Source of the DNA: Calothrix sp. MO_167.B12
GTDB lineage: Bacteria > Cyanobacteriota > Cyanobacteriia > Cyanobacteriales > Nostocaceae
Assembly: GCA_030066045.1 (NCBI GenBank)
Contig: JASJCJ010000020.1
Span: 1-54,031 of the forward strand
Direction: 5' to 3'
DNA length: 54,031 nt
The position numbers and the translations under genes were made by a program. Each line of letters opens with the position of its first letter. Within the stretch, counting starts at the first letter, position 1. Of this stretch, positions 36,819 through 45,424 are shown piece after piece. The notes below the pieces were generated by a model, which saw only the letters and a list, made by a program, of their open reading frames with translations, was not told the origin of the DNA and searched no databases.

Positions 36819-36907
36819 TTAAGCTGTCAACTGAAAAACGTCCTAACTTGGCTGGCTAGGGAGTATCCCAAATATTAAATATTGTAGTGCGGGCATCTTG
36901 CCCACGT

Positions 36908-37005
36908 TTACAGCGATTTTCAGGTAAATAGACCACACCGTAGGGGTTTAGCATTGCTAAACCCCTACATGAAGATGTGGTTCAAATAGATGAAAACTGC
37001 TGTAA
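36908..37005. mobile_element. Small MITE-like element at the break of the oxygenase gene
   Basis: Outer inverted repeats TTACAGCGATTTTCAGG (left) and TTACAGCAGTTTTCATC (right, complement), with a further match around GACCACA/TGTGGTT. A perfect inner hairpin TAGGGGTTTAGCA / TGCTAAACCCCTA spans 36941-36967. About 98 bp. Its right end abuts the surviving part of a pheophorbide a oxygenase-like gene. A TGTAGTGCGGGCATCTTGCCC fragment sits just upstream (36882-36903). Confidence 0.75.
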
Positions 37006-37417
37006 GGCGTTTTATTTGCCTACCAAAGCCGATTTATTTGTATTTCAGCTGCGTACCTGGGTAAATCAATATAGTATCGATCCGTTTGCGGGTAAAACCT
37101 TACCTCCAACATTACCAAAAGGAGATTTGTTAGATAGATATCATTCCCATACGGAAAAATGCGCTAGTTGTCGCATGGCCTTGACTAACTTGAAACGAGT
37201 GAGGATGGGGTTAGTTGTGGCGATCGCATTTTGTTGGGCTTTAATGCCTGTATTAATATTTACTCAAGATACCATACCCGCTCTGGGGAATATTGCTGTC
37301 ATAATTTCCTTTGTAGGTGTTGTGATTGGTGGGGGAATTTGGTTTAGTTTAGGCAATTTAGAACAAAAGTTTTATCGAGGAAAGGAAATTACACCCCGAA
37401 ATCTGCCGGAGAAATAA
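37006..37417 (+). pseudogene. C-terminal remnant of a pheophorbide a oxygenase-like Rieske protein
   Basis: About 136 codons. YLPTKADLFVFQLRTWV, then DRYHSHTEKCASCRMAL and two membrane helices (about 75-115) ending in FYRGKEITPRNLPEK are the C-terminal part of the PaO/Lls1-type Rieske oxygenases (about 450-500 residues), which act on chlorophyll breakdown products. The Rieske [2Fe-2S] and mononuclear iron domains are missing; upstream sequence is a small mobile repeat (36908-37005) and an STRR. An open frame starting GTG at 36977 exists only because the element supplies its first nine codons. It should not have oxygenase activity. The CxxC pair is intact. Confidence 0.75.
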
Positions 37418-37514
37418 ATCATCCCAGAAAGTGTAATATACCAGCTATTTTCAGTAGATAGAAAAATATTGCGATCGCTCTTATTACCTAGTTGCGATCG
37501 CATTTTCATGAAAT

Positions 37515-38270
37515 CTATTTTTTAATTAGTAATCCCTGACCTGTAGGTAGCTCCAGAATATCATGACCGCGTTCTTGCATGAAAGCATCTTCAGCAATTT
37601 TCTGCTTGACATAGCCACTCCAGCCATAATCATCGAATACAATCATTCCTCCAGGTGTCACTTTATCAAATAGAACTTCCAGTGCTGCTATCTCAGATTT
37701 GGAAGAGTTCATATCAAGATGTAAAAAAGCAATCCTTTCTGGGCAAGCCTCTTGAAATGTATTTGGGACAAAACCTCTCACAATCTTGACATTATGATAT
37801 TTAGCAAATTTTTGCTGCACTTGTTTGTAGATAGCATCTTTATCTTCAGCTATTTCTTTTTGATAGACAGCATTGGAACGATTTTCAGAGTTGTACTCTT
37901 CTGGAATTCCTTCAAAAGTATCGTAGAGATAGAGAGTTTTATCAACATTTTCAAAGTCAATATAAGCTGCAACCACAGCTAGGGAAAAACCATGATAAAC
38001 TCCACACTCGACGAAATCTCCAGGTATATCTCGACAAATTTTGGCAGCCCAAGTAAGTGTATGTAGTCGCCAAGCTAATGATTTTTCCTGGGCTGTATTT
38101 ACATACTGATTAAAGGCATCATTAAATTTTTTATCTTGCAAAAAACCTACTGTTCTTTGTAGAGTTATTAAATTATCTTGTGCATATACTCTGCCAAACA
38201 TCACCTGCAATTTTTTTAAAAATTGCTGAAATTCTTTACCTTTACCTTGACTAAAATCACCATAAAACAT
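37515..38270 (-). CDS. TylF/MycF-family methyltransferase
   Basis: 251 residues. GDFVECGVYHGFSLAVVAAY (about 84-103) is the SAM-binding strand-loop, LYLYDTFEGIPEEY (about 113-126) the following acidic motif, and FLHLDMNSSKSEIAALE then GGMIVFDDYGWSGY near the C-terminus carry metal-binding Asp residues typical of TylF/MycF sugar O-methyltransferases. The substrate may be a sugar of a glycan or natural product; no biosynthetic cluster surrounds it, although a glycosyltransferase-like gene starts 440 bp away in the opposite direction. Intact. Confidence 0.8.
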   Translation of the reverse strand: MFYGDFSQGKGKEFQQFLKKLQVMFGRVYAQDNLITLQRTVGFLQDKKFNDAFNQYVNTAQEKSLAWRLHTLTWAAKICRDIPGDFVECGVYHGFSLAVVAAYIDFENVDKTLYLYDTFEGIPEEYNSENRSNAVYQKEIAEDKDAIYKQVQQKFAKYHNVKIVRGFVPNTFQEACPERIAFLHLDMNSSKSEIAALEVLFDKVTPGGMIVFDDYGWSGYVKQKIAEDAFMQERGHDILELPTGQGLLIKK

Positions 38271-38439
38271 ATTTTTAACTTCAACTCATGTGATATTATT
38301 TTTTAACCGAAGTTTTTTCATCTTGTTATTCACTCTAATTTATAGTACTTCTTCATCGCCAAAAAATATCCAGAATGCCGAAAAGTCATCCAAGATTTTA
38401 CACATCAAAATCCAGAATTTGTCTTCTGGGTATACCCGG

Positions 38440-38600
38440 ATGGTACGTGCAATATTTATCTATACTCCTAGGGGTTTAAAACCCCATCCCCCACGGGTTG
38501 TTTGTTTTGTGTTGGGGTTTAAATCCCCATTACAAAACGTAATTACAAATTACGAATTACGAATTACGAATTGTTTAAGGCTGGAAGCTGAATCAAGTTA
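38440..38600. repeat. Palindromes and GAATTAC tandem repeat
   Basis: GGGGTTTAAAACCCC (38471-38485) and GGGGTTTAAATCCCC (38515-38529) are two near-identical palindromes. Then AATTACGAATTACGAATTAC (about 38546-38572) is a 7-bp tandem repeat. The rest of the gap 38271-38711 shows no gene; the sequence before 38712 should contain the promoter of the glycosyltransferase-like gene. Confidence 0.7.
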
Positions 38601-38711
38601 CAGGTGTTTGAGATTGCTTTCTTGAGTCAAAATGACTATACTTACCCTGTCCGTGGGTGATTCCTGACATCTTTCAAGAATTAGCATAAAATTAGTAAAA
38701 ATCAGATACTT

Positions 38712-39923
38712 ATGGCATCACACGAAGCATCTTTACCATTTCATCAAGGCGAAGAGAGACTTAAAGCTTTAGTATTTGGAGGAGTTGCCCAAGAGCGTTC
38801 TGATAAAGCCTTTAACCACTTAAATTATCACTTAAACGACACTCTACGTCAGCTATTGCACAAGGATGTATTTCAACCTTCTTGTGAAGATGTATTAGCT
38901 AATGATAGTAAAACCGAAGTATATCGCCAACAGGGTCGGGTAAAAGTCCTTATCCCCATGCGTGAACTTGAGGCTAATATTGCGCCTGTCATTGGTGATA
39001 TTATTGATGAACTGTCAGATTATATAGGTGCTGAAAACATCTTTATTTCAGATAACGGACTGCATGAAAAAGTTAGAGATAGCATAATTGCCAGAGGGAT
39101 AACATTAATCTCTGTGGAAAAGATGAAGGAGCGGTTTGATTTTCCGAAACTTTTAGAGATTTTGGCGCTAAAAGAGCTAAATTATGGCTTAGGCTTCTCA
39201 ATGATGTCAGGTCTTGCCTACCTCGCAGTAGAGCAACGTATGCAACCCGATGATTGGTTAGTCAAATTTGATGGTGATATTACCAACTTTAAGCAGTGTC
39301 TATTGCCTCAATATTTACTTCATCCGCTTGCTATTGAGCCAAACAGAGAATGGGACTATCTAAAAATTGCTAAAGTAGGTAGGAATAATGAGACAGTAAT
39401 TGCAGGGATAAATAGCTTGACAAGTTACTTTCGTAGCGAAATAGAATGCTCTTGGGCACTTGCTCCTCAAATTCAGGTCGCCCGGGAAATCTACGAAGCT
39501 TGTATCCGTCAGATTTGGATATTATCAGGGCAATACGCGATTCGCTGGAAGCACCTATATGAGCAGCTTACTGCCACGAACTACTGTGACCCACTATTGA
39601 GTAGCGCTCAACTAGGCTGGCGTAACTTTGCTCAAATTATCAACTCTCATCCGCTTCTGGATATGCCAAATACAAAGCAAAAGGAAGATTGCATGATCAG
39701 CCTTTTTGTTCAATTCATTAATACATTGGTTGTCTTCGGTAAATCCATTCGGGATGAGTGGAGTATTGAGGATATTGCACGCTTTAATCGAGATTTCGCG
39801 CAGCATCAAAATGTCGTAGTTTGGATTCCCGAAGAGCCAGAACCAATGCGATTGGAAAATATAGAACCAGATCGCTTGATGCCTTCTTTAAAAATGCTAA
39901 TACAGGAGGGACTGCTAAATTAA
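38712..39923 (+). CDS. Glycosyltransferase-like protein (GT-A type, uncertain)
   Basis: 403 residues, soluble. VKVLIPMRELEANIAPVIGDI (about 77-97) is a nucleotide-sugar-binding strand as in GT-A enzymes, and DDWLVKFDGDITNF (about 180-193) supplies a DxD metal motif. A gap of loosely conserved sequence follows. The opening and the motif spacing recall mannosyl- or glucosyl-3-phosphoglycerate synthases, which make compatible-solute glycosides, but I cannot confirm this. The C-terminal 120 residues are helical. No phosphatase partner gene is next to it. The TylF-type methyltransferase is divergent upstream. The assignment is tentative. Confidence 0.45.
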   Translation: MASHEASLPFHQGEERLKALVFGGVAQERSDKAFNHLNYHLNDTLRQLLHKDVFQPSCEDVLANDSKTEVYRQQGRVKVLIPMRELEANIAPVIGDIIDELSDYIGAENIFISDNGLHEKVRDSIIARGITLISVEKMKERFDFPKLLEILALKELNYGLGFSMMSGLAYLAVEQRMQPDDWLVKFDGDITNFKQCLLPQYLLHPLAIEPNREWDYLKIAKVGRNNETVIAGINSLTSYFRSEIECSWALAPQIQVAREIYEACIRQIWILSGQYAIRWKHLYEQLTATNYCDPLLSSAQLGWRNFAQIINSHPLLDMPNTKQKEDCMISLFVQFINTLVVFGKSIRDEWSIEDIARFNRDFAQHQNVVVWIPEEPEPMRLENIEPDRLMPSLKMLIQEGLLN

Positions 39924-40106
39924 CTGTTTAATATTCTGATTGTTCAATATTTGCTTCAGCTCAGGAATGAACTTCTACTCCTAACTAACACATTTTAAAA
40001 CCCTTATAGAGCAAGGTTTTGAGCCAAACAATAAAAATGTGTTTGTTTCATTCGTTGCGAGGGGGTTTAATACTTTTGACTTTTGACTTCCCCCTCGTGG
40101 AGGCAC

Positions 40107-40511
40107 TCATACCTTGCAATTGCCGTCACTACAAAAACTCGATGTATAAGTAGTAGTTCGCTTACCAAATAAGTTATATCGGTTATCACGGATTTGTGCA
40201 TATACCTTATCACCCATTTGCTTGACACCAGGCAAAGCTCGATAAGCATCTACAAATACTTTACCCATCGGTAATAACCTACCAATTTCCTCTGCCGCAT
40301 CACTGCCTTGCCAACGGTTTTCTGGAGCATTGGCATCAATCAAAATCATCCCCATTTCACAATCTTCGGATGTTACTCCCCATTGTGACAAGGTTTGCTC
40401 GTCTTGCATGGGGGTATAACTAAATAATTGTCCTTGATCTAATTTTTCTAGTAGCTGCACTAAGGTAACACAGAGGTTACAATTACCATCATAAATAACG
40501 TGATAATCCAT
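40107..40511 (-). CDS. DCC-family (DUF393) thiol-disulfide oxidoreductase-like protein
   Basis: 134 residues. YDGNCNLCVTLVQLL (about 7-21) has the DGxCxxC motif that gives the DCC family its name, on a thioredoxin-like fold. The later GSDAAEEIGRLLPMGK is also typical. The C-terminus has two further cysteines (SFCSDGNCKV). Family members are thought to act in thiol redox exchange; the partner is unknown. Stand-alone and intact. Confidence 0.8.
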   Translation of the reverse strand: MDYHVIYDGNCNLCVTLVQLLEKLDQGQLFSYTPMQDEQTLSQWGVTSEDCEMGMILIDANAPENRWQGSDAAEEIGRLLPMGKVFVDAYRALPGVKQMGDKVYAQIRDNRYNLFGKRTTTYTSSFCSDGNCKV

Positions 40512-40612
40512 AGAAATACTCCCAAATCACTCTTCCCATTCTAAACTTTCCCCAGTAACCATCACTCCATCACTCCGGGTGAGAGCATCCCAATTTTTCA
40601 AAAATCTACAGT

Positions 40613-40819
40613 AGGGCTTGCTGAAAAGTCCCTTGGTGAGGGTAGGGAATAGGCAATAGGGAATAGTTCGGTGCCTCTTTCTTTCTATTCTTTTGATCAA
40701 AAAAAATTAGAGATGCAAGAATTTTAAACCTAACATTTTAATTCCCTTGCACTTAATTCCCAAAAAAATAGCCCTTATGCATTGATAAATCAATGTTTTA
40801 TAGTTATTCAGCAGACTCT
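40613..40819. repeat. MITE-like element, AGGGCTTGCTGAA ends, copy 2
   Basis: Ends AGGGCTTGCTGAAAAGTC and (complement) AGAGTCTGCTGAATAACT match copy 1 at 5537-5751; internal blocks correspond (GGGAATAGGCAATAGGGAATAG, AAAAAATTAGAGATGCAAG, TTTTAAACC, CCCTTGCACTT). Confidence 0.75.
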
Positions 40820-40856
40820 AGAGTAGTGGGAGCCGGAAAGCTCCATTTATATACAA

Positions 40857-40904
40857 AGCGGGCAAGATACCCGCACTACAAGCGGGCAAGATACCCGCAC
40901 TACA
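40857..40904 (+). repeat. Tandem 24-bp repeat around GCGGGCAAGATACCCGC
   Basis: Two exact adjacent copies of a 24-bp unit (40857-40880 and 40881-40904), each containing the palindrome GCGGGCAAGATACCCGC and ending CACTACA. It is the reverse form of the TGTAGTGCGGGCATCTTGCCCGC module found elsewhere. A further GGGCGGGGAAACCCCGCCC palindrome and an STRR of CCTTCACT/CCTTCCCT 8-mers follow to about 41025. Confidence 0.8.
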
Positions 40905-41107
40905 AATTTAAACATTTGGGATATTCCCCTCCGGGCGGGGAAACCCCGCCCCTACTCCATCACTCCATCACTCCTTCACTCCTTCACTCCTTCCCTCCTT
41001 CCCTCCTTCCCTCCTCCCCTCCTTCCCATACACTTAGGTGTCAAAATTAGTTTATGCTGGTAAAAGCAAAACATTAAGAAATTTTAAGTTCTGTTACCAG
41101 CTTACCC

Positions 41108-41980
41108 ATGCAATGTATAGTAAATCGCCGCGCTCAGTTTTCGGCAAGCCATCGGTATTGGTTGCCAGAACTCAGTGAAGCAGAGAATATTGAACAATTC
41201 GGTGCTTGCTCTAAATTTCCCGGTCACGGACATAACTATGTATTATTTATTTCGATGGCAGGGGAATTAGATGAATATGGCATGGTATTGAATTTATCTG
41301 ACGTAAAGCACGTAATTAGGCAAGAAGTGACCAGCCAATTGGACTTTTCTTACCTGAATGATGTGTGGCCAGAATTTCAACAAACTCTACCAACCACAGA
41401 AAATATAGCCAGGGTCATTTGGCAGCATTTAGCTCCTCACTTACCCCTAGTCCGCGTACAGTTATTTGAACATCCTGAACTTTGGACAGATTATATGGGA
41501 AACGGCATGGAATCTTATTTAACTGTTAGTACTCACTTTAGTGCAGCTCACCGACTGGCTTCTACCCAACTGAGTGATGAAAAGAACTTTGAAATTTACG
41601 GTAAATGTGCTCGTCCCCACGGACACGGACATAATTATCATTTAGAAGTTACTGTCAAAGGGGAAATCGATTCCCGTACAGGGATGATTGTGGATTTAGG
41701 GGCGCTCAATCAAGTGATTGAAGATTATGTAGTTGAGCCATTTGACCATACTTTCTTGAATAAAGATATTCCCTTCTTCGCTGAAGTCGTACCTACTGCC
41801 GAGAATATAGCTTTACATATTAGTAACTTATTGCGATCGCCTATTCAAGAGTTGGGTTCTCAGCTTTACAAAGTCAAGTTAATTGAAAGTCCCAATAATT
41901 CCTGCGAAATCTACTGTACTCAGTCAGAAGCAAGTTCTGCAAATAATACCAGTAACGAACCAGTATTAGCACGGTTATAG
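41108..41980 (+). CDS. queD: Two-domain 6-carboxytetrahydropterin synthase (QueD-like)
   Basis: 290 residues made of two homologous halves (about 1-135 and 136-270). First half: FSASHRYW, FGACSKFPGHGHNY. Second half: FSAAHRL, YGKCARPHGHGHNYHLEV. The zinc-binding histidines and the catalytic cysteine are visible in both halves, and each half has a PTTEN/PTAENIA segment with the substrate-binding Glu. QueD makes 6-carboxytetrahydropterin from dihydroneopterin triphosphate for queuosine; related enzymes make pyruvoyl-tetrahydropterin for pterin cofactors, which cyanobacteria glycosylate. Single-domain members are about 120-140 residues, so this is an internal duplication. No other que genes nearby. 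Confidence 0.85.
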   Translation: MQCIVNRRAQFSASHRYWLPELSEAENIEQFGACSKFPGHGHNYVLFISMAGELDEYGMVLNLSDVKHVIRQEVTSQLDFSYLNDVWPEFQQTLPTTENIARVIWQHLAPHLPLVRVQLFEHPELWTDYMGNGMESYLTVSTHFSAAHRLASTQLSDEKNFEIYGKCARPHGHGHNYHLEVTVKGEIDSRTGMIVDLGALNQVIEDYVVEPFDHTFLNKDIPFFAEVVPTAENIALHISNLLRSPIQELGSQLYKVKLIESPNNSCEIYCTQSEASSANNTSNEPVLARL

Positions 41981-42001
41981 CTGGTATCATTAACCTCGTA
42001 C

Positions 42002-42024
42002 TTAGGTGGGCATTGCCCACCTAA
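42002..42024. terminator. Palindrome between queD and the OsmC-type gene
   Basis: TTAGGTGGGCA / TGCCCACCTAA, perfect 11-bp arms around one base, between convergent genes. There is no T-run. The same GGTGGGCA core is used in the ilvB terminator at 47705-47736. Confidence 0.6.
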
Positions 42025-42087
42025 CCCCGTCTTGCATATACTTAATTAATGACAGTTGACCCCCTAGTTGAGAACTTCTCTATCCGA

Positions 42088-42495
42088 TCATTCTGGATAA
42101 TTGAAGTGAACAGATATCTGAGTATCAGGACCAAAACTGTGTTTGATTGGGCACATTCCCGAGGCTCTTTCCAACTTGACCCGATCTGCCTCAGAAAATT
42201 TTCTGGGCATGGTAAACGTTAAATCGATTGCCCCGATATGCTTGTCTGGCTTATCCGTCATCGAGATTTCTGTGTCCACTTGGGTATCAGAAATATCCAA
42301 GTTGTCTCGTTGAGCCACTGTTCCCATCGAGAAAAGCATACAGCTTACTAATCCTGCGCCTACTAGTTCCGTAGGTGATAATTCTTCACCCTTGCCCCCA
42401 GTGGCAGAACAGGCGGAAGCTACAGTTTTTCCATACTTTTCTTGCAACGTCGTGCAATGCTGAGTCCCATCATAAGTTGTTCGCAGCTTGCTCAT
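42088..42495 (-). CDS. OsmC-family peroxiredoxin-like protein
   Basis: 135 residues from the ATG at 42495, selected because GGAGGG lies 5-6 bases ahead; two other in-frame starts lie within the preceding 12 bases. Two redox cysteines are in family position (GLVSCMLFSMG and SGMCPIKHSF). OsmC/Ohr-type proteins reduce organic hydroperoxides with thiol partners. The N-terminus is the usual two-strand beta region. Stand-alone, intact. Confidence 0.85.
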   Translation of the reverse strand: MSKLRTTYDGTQHCTTLQEKYGKTVASACSATGGKGEELSPTELVGAGLVSCMLFSMGTVAQRDNLDISDTQVDTEISMTDKPDKHIGAIDLTFTMPRKFSEADRVKLERASGMCPIKHSFGPDTQISVHFNYPE

Positions 42496-42684
42496 CATTC
42501 CCTCCAATTCTCATCAAAGAAGAAAATGCCTCTACCGGTTCAAAATTCAGTTATCCTATCTTCGTTTTCCAAGTCTTTTGGCACACCCCCTTGTTCACCG
42601 TCAGGGTAGCCCTAGGTATATGTTAGTAGGTAAAGATGAGAAACTTGTGAGCGTTAATAAACGGCTCCTTGACAACTGCTATCT
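42496..42684. other. OsmC-type gene upstream region
   Basis: Gene-free. It should contain the promoter of the OsmC-type gene. No element recognised. Confidence 0.3.
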
Positions 42685-42812
42685 AGTGCTTTGTCCCATT
42701 AATTTTGATAGTTTATTGTAGTGCGGGCATCTTGCCCGCTGACTTCTGACAACAGGGAGCGAGACGCTCCCACTACACTTGTTTACTTGTCAGAAATCAT
42801 GCAATGACCTAC
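42685..42812. repeat. TA-flanked MITE-like element, GTGCTTTGTCCCAT end
   Basis: Left end GTGCTTTGTCCCATTAATTT, bounded by TA (42683-42684); the right end is more diverged (complement GTAGGTCATTGCATGATTTC) with TA at 42813-42814. The interior carries TGTAGTGCGGGCATCTTGCCCGC...GGGAGCGAGACGCTCCCACTACA. Related to 20080-20228 and 53694-53805. Confidence 0.65.
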
Positions 42813-42970
42813 TATTACTAGACCACATTAATTTTGCCAGGTACACAATATTGCGATTGTCAATTGATTAATTGACTGCGAATTCTGTTTACTGTTATCA
42901 CCTTCTTGATTTAATTTTGGATATAAATCATTATTATTGCGAAAATCATCGCCTGTAACCTTTATTATTT

Positions 42971-43200
42971 CGTAACCCACCTCTGCCCACCTTACCCTTA
43001 TTGAGAAGGTGCAAGATATGTATTAAGGAGCGGCGAATAAATTCCCCTGTTGCTTCCTCCCCATGTCTAAAGCCAGGGGCTTCCGCCGCGAGGAAGTTCG
43101 GTGAACTTCTAATTGATTTAAAATTATTCGTGCTTCTTCAGGCTTCAATGCTTTAATATAAAGCTTACTACCTTTCGGGCGATCGCAACGCTGTGTACCT
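42971..43200. repeat. Repeat fragments and a possible IS200/IS605-type remnant
   Basis: 42971-43023 is a reverse-orientation fragment of the CACATATCTTGCACC element. 43060-43120 holds a C/G-rich structured segment (AGCCAGGGGCTTCC, GAAGTTCGGTGAACTTC). On the minus strand it follows an open stretch that would encode KGSKLYIKALKPEEARIILN; such a fold after a reading frame recalls the end of an IS200/IS605 element, but the frame has no start in view. Low certainty. The remainder to 43422 shows no gene. Confidence 0.35.
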
Positions 43201-43422
43201 CGCAGAATTAATATGGTGGACTGCTAGGTATTAGGAACTGAAAATTAGACCCAATTAAGGGATCATACTACAGCTCGCGCTTCCCTAACCACACTCATCA
43301 GCAACCAAAAAATTGTCGGTAGAAATATCTAATCGAGGAAAATCTTTATAATTGCTTAACTTTAAGACTCTAGGGTAAATAAAGACTGGGAAGAGCAGGT
43401 TAAGGGAGCTGATAATTGATCA

Positions 43423-44007
43423 ATGAGTATAAAAATGAGTGTTATTATTTGCCCTGGGATTCATCAACCAGAATTAACTGAAAATTTTGTATCGAATTGC
43501 CTGGAGCCAATAACTGATAAACTAGGTGAATTATCTTCAGTAAATATACTGGTTTACCCTGGTAAAGGAGTGGTAAATTTATCAGGCGTGCATCTATTTA
43601 AATTTTTATGTGACAGTTTAGGAAATCGGCGAACCACTCCGGTAGTCTTTATTAGCTTTAGTGCAGGAGTTGTGGGGGCAATAGTGGCTGCTATGAGTTG
43701 GCATATTTTAGGAGGTAAAATCAAAGCTTTTATTGCTATAGATGGATGGGGGGTGCCACTATGGGGTGATTTTCCCATTCATCGAATTAGTCACGATTAC
43801 TTTACTCACTGGAGTTCAAAAATGCTTGGTAGTGGGCACAATAACTTTTATGCAGAGCCAGCTGTGGAGCATTTACAAATGTGGCGAGAGCCACAGAGCG
43901 TTCAAGGCTGGTGGGTAGACTCACCAATTGGGGGATTATCTGCTAATCAGTATCTGAGTTTAACTCAATTTTTATACCTGCTCTTGCAGGAGTGTGACAC
44001 AAAATAG
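43423..44007 (+). CDS. Conserved-looking alpha/beta-hydrolase-like protein
   Basis: 194 residues. FISFSAGVVGA (about 73-83) resembles a nucleophile elbow (Ser-x-Gly-like) following a strand, and the opening IICPGIHQPELT recalls the oxyanion segment of small hydrolases. AIDGWGVPLWGDFPIHRISHDYFTHW (about 105-130) gives candidate Asp and His residues. It is shorter than typical family members and lacks an obvious cap, and I do not recognise a specific family. ATG at 43423 or 43438. Stand-alone, with an MFS gene 160 bp downstream on the same strand. Confidence 0.6.
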   Translation: MSIKMSVIICPGIHQPELTENFVSNCLEPITDKLGELSSVNILVYPGKGVVNLSGVHLFKFLCDSLGNRRTTPVVFISFSAGVVGAIVAAMSWHILGGKIKAFIAIDGWGVPLWGDFPIHRISHDYFTHWSSKMLGSGHNNFYAEPAVEHLQMWREPQSVQGWWVDSPIGGLSANQYLSLTQFLYLLLQECDTK

Positions 44008-44164
44008 TCCGGAAAATGGATTTAGTAACTGGGAGTGAGAAATTAGAAAATAGGAGTGGATTTTTTCGGCTATGAATCTACAAATTCTCCACTATCAAGA
44101 CTATAAACTAATAACAACCCTGTATGCTCGATCCGTTCCGTTTATCCCTATCCTTAATGTTTAG

Positions 44165-45424
44165 ATGTTTCCTACTGAACCTGCTGCTGTGAATAATGGG
44201 TTTTCTGTCCTGCTTAAAAGCCGCAATTTCATGCTGTTGTGGATTGGTCAACTGATATCCCAACTAGGAGATAAAGTCTTCTTTGTCTTAATGATTGCTT
44301 TATTGGAGAATTACTCTCCCCCAGCAGGTTTAGCAATAAAACCAAACGACATCTTGCTGATGGTATTTACGATCCCAGCAATGCTGTTTGGTTCTGTGGG
44401 AGGTGTATTTGTGGATCGCTTCCCTAAGAAGGTGATTATGGTGGGTTCTGATTTTGTCAGAGGTATCTTGGTATTATGCCTGCCATTTTTACCACAGGAA
44501 TTTATTATCCTGTTGCTGCTTGTCTTTGCTATTTCTACAATTACCCAATTTTTTGCCCCTGCTGAACATGCAGCTCTGCCTTTAATAGTTCGCAAAGAAT
44601 GTTTAATGGCAGCTAATGCCCTATTTAGTAGCACCATGATGACAGCGATGATTGTAGGGTTTGCTGTGGGAGTACCTATTTTAAATTGGTCCAAGAATTG
44701 GATCGCCCTGGATTATGGTCGGGAATTGGTAGTTGCAGCTTTCTATATTTCCTCAGCGGTAATTATGTTACCCATTAGATTTAAAGAACCGAAAAAGTTA
44801 CTTGATAAGCAAGCATCCATTCATCCTTGGGTAGATTTTAAGGAAGGAGTGCGCTACCTGAAAAAAAATATTTTGGTTCTCAATGCCATGCTGCAAATCG
44901 TCACTCTGTATTGTGTATTTGCAGCCTTAATCGCGTTGACAATGAGATTAACAGCGGAATTTGGTTTAAAAAAAGAAGAATTTAGCTTTTTCCTCGCGGC
45001 AGCTGGTATAGGTATGGTGTCTGGAGCAGGAATTTTGGGTCATTGGAATAGTAGACTACATCGCAGACCTTTACCATTGATCGGTTTTTCAATCATGGCT
45101 ATGGTATTAGGTTTGTTCACTTTTACCCATAATTTGGTACTAGCTTTAGGATTATGTGCTTCCTTGGGAATTGGAGCTTCTTTTATTTACATACCTATGC
45201 AAACTTTGATTCAACAACGTACTCCTCACTCCATGCATGGTAAAGTGTTTGGCTTCCAAAATCATGCCGTTAATATCGCTCTATCTGCCCCTTTAGCGAT
45301 CGCAGGGCCCCTCACAGATGCTTTTGGCTTACGGCCTGTTTTAGTGAGTATGAGTCTAATTGTGGCTGGTGTGGGGGTATGGGCGTGGAAAAATACCAAG
45401 CGGGTTTTGAAAGATGTGTTGTAA
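44165..45424 (+). CDS. MFS transporter
   Basis: 419 residues with about 11-12 membrane helices. The motif A region after the second helix is GSVGGVFVDRFPKKVIM (about 75-91). The sequence resembles the enterobactin exporter/lysophospholipid transporter-type group of MFS proteins (LplT-like ends such as RLTAEFGLKKEEFSFFLAAAG). The cargo cannot be assigned. The stop codon TAA (45422-45424) is the first three bases of an adjoining MITE-like element, so the native C-terminus may have been altered. Confidence 0.8.
   Translation: MFPTEPAAVNNGFSVLLKSRNFMLLWIGQLISQLGDKVFFVLMIALLENYSPPAGLAIKPNDILLMVFTIPAMLFGSVGGVFVDRFPKKVIMVGSDFVRGILVLCLPFLPQEFIILLLLVFAISTITQFFAPAEHAALPLIVRKECLMAANALFSSTMMTAMIVGFAVGVPILNWSKNWIALDYGRELVVAAFYISSAVIMLPIRFKEPKKLLDKQASIHPWVDFKEGVRYLKKNILVLNAMLQIVTLYCVFAALIALTMRLTAEFGLKKEEFSFFLAAAGIGMVSGAGILGHWNSRLHRRPLPLIGFSIMAMVLGLFTFTHNLVLALGLCASLGIGASFIYIPMQTLIQQRTPHSMHGKVFGFQNHAVNIALSAPLAIAGPLTDAFGLRPVLVSMSLIVAGVGVWAWKNTKRVLKDVL

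Noticed and set aside
36977-37417. Full 146-codon frame as an intact gene
   Set aside because: Its first codons lie in a mobile inverted repeat and the remainder is only the C-terminal part of a much longer protein family, so it is listed as a pseudogene.
40857-40904. Two adjacent 24-bp repeats with an internal palindrome, CRISPR-like at first sight
   Set aside because: The units abut with no spacer, and the palindrome belongs to a module found elsewhere in other elements.
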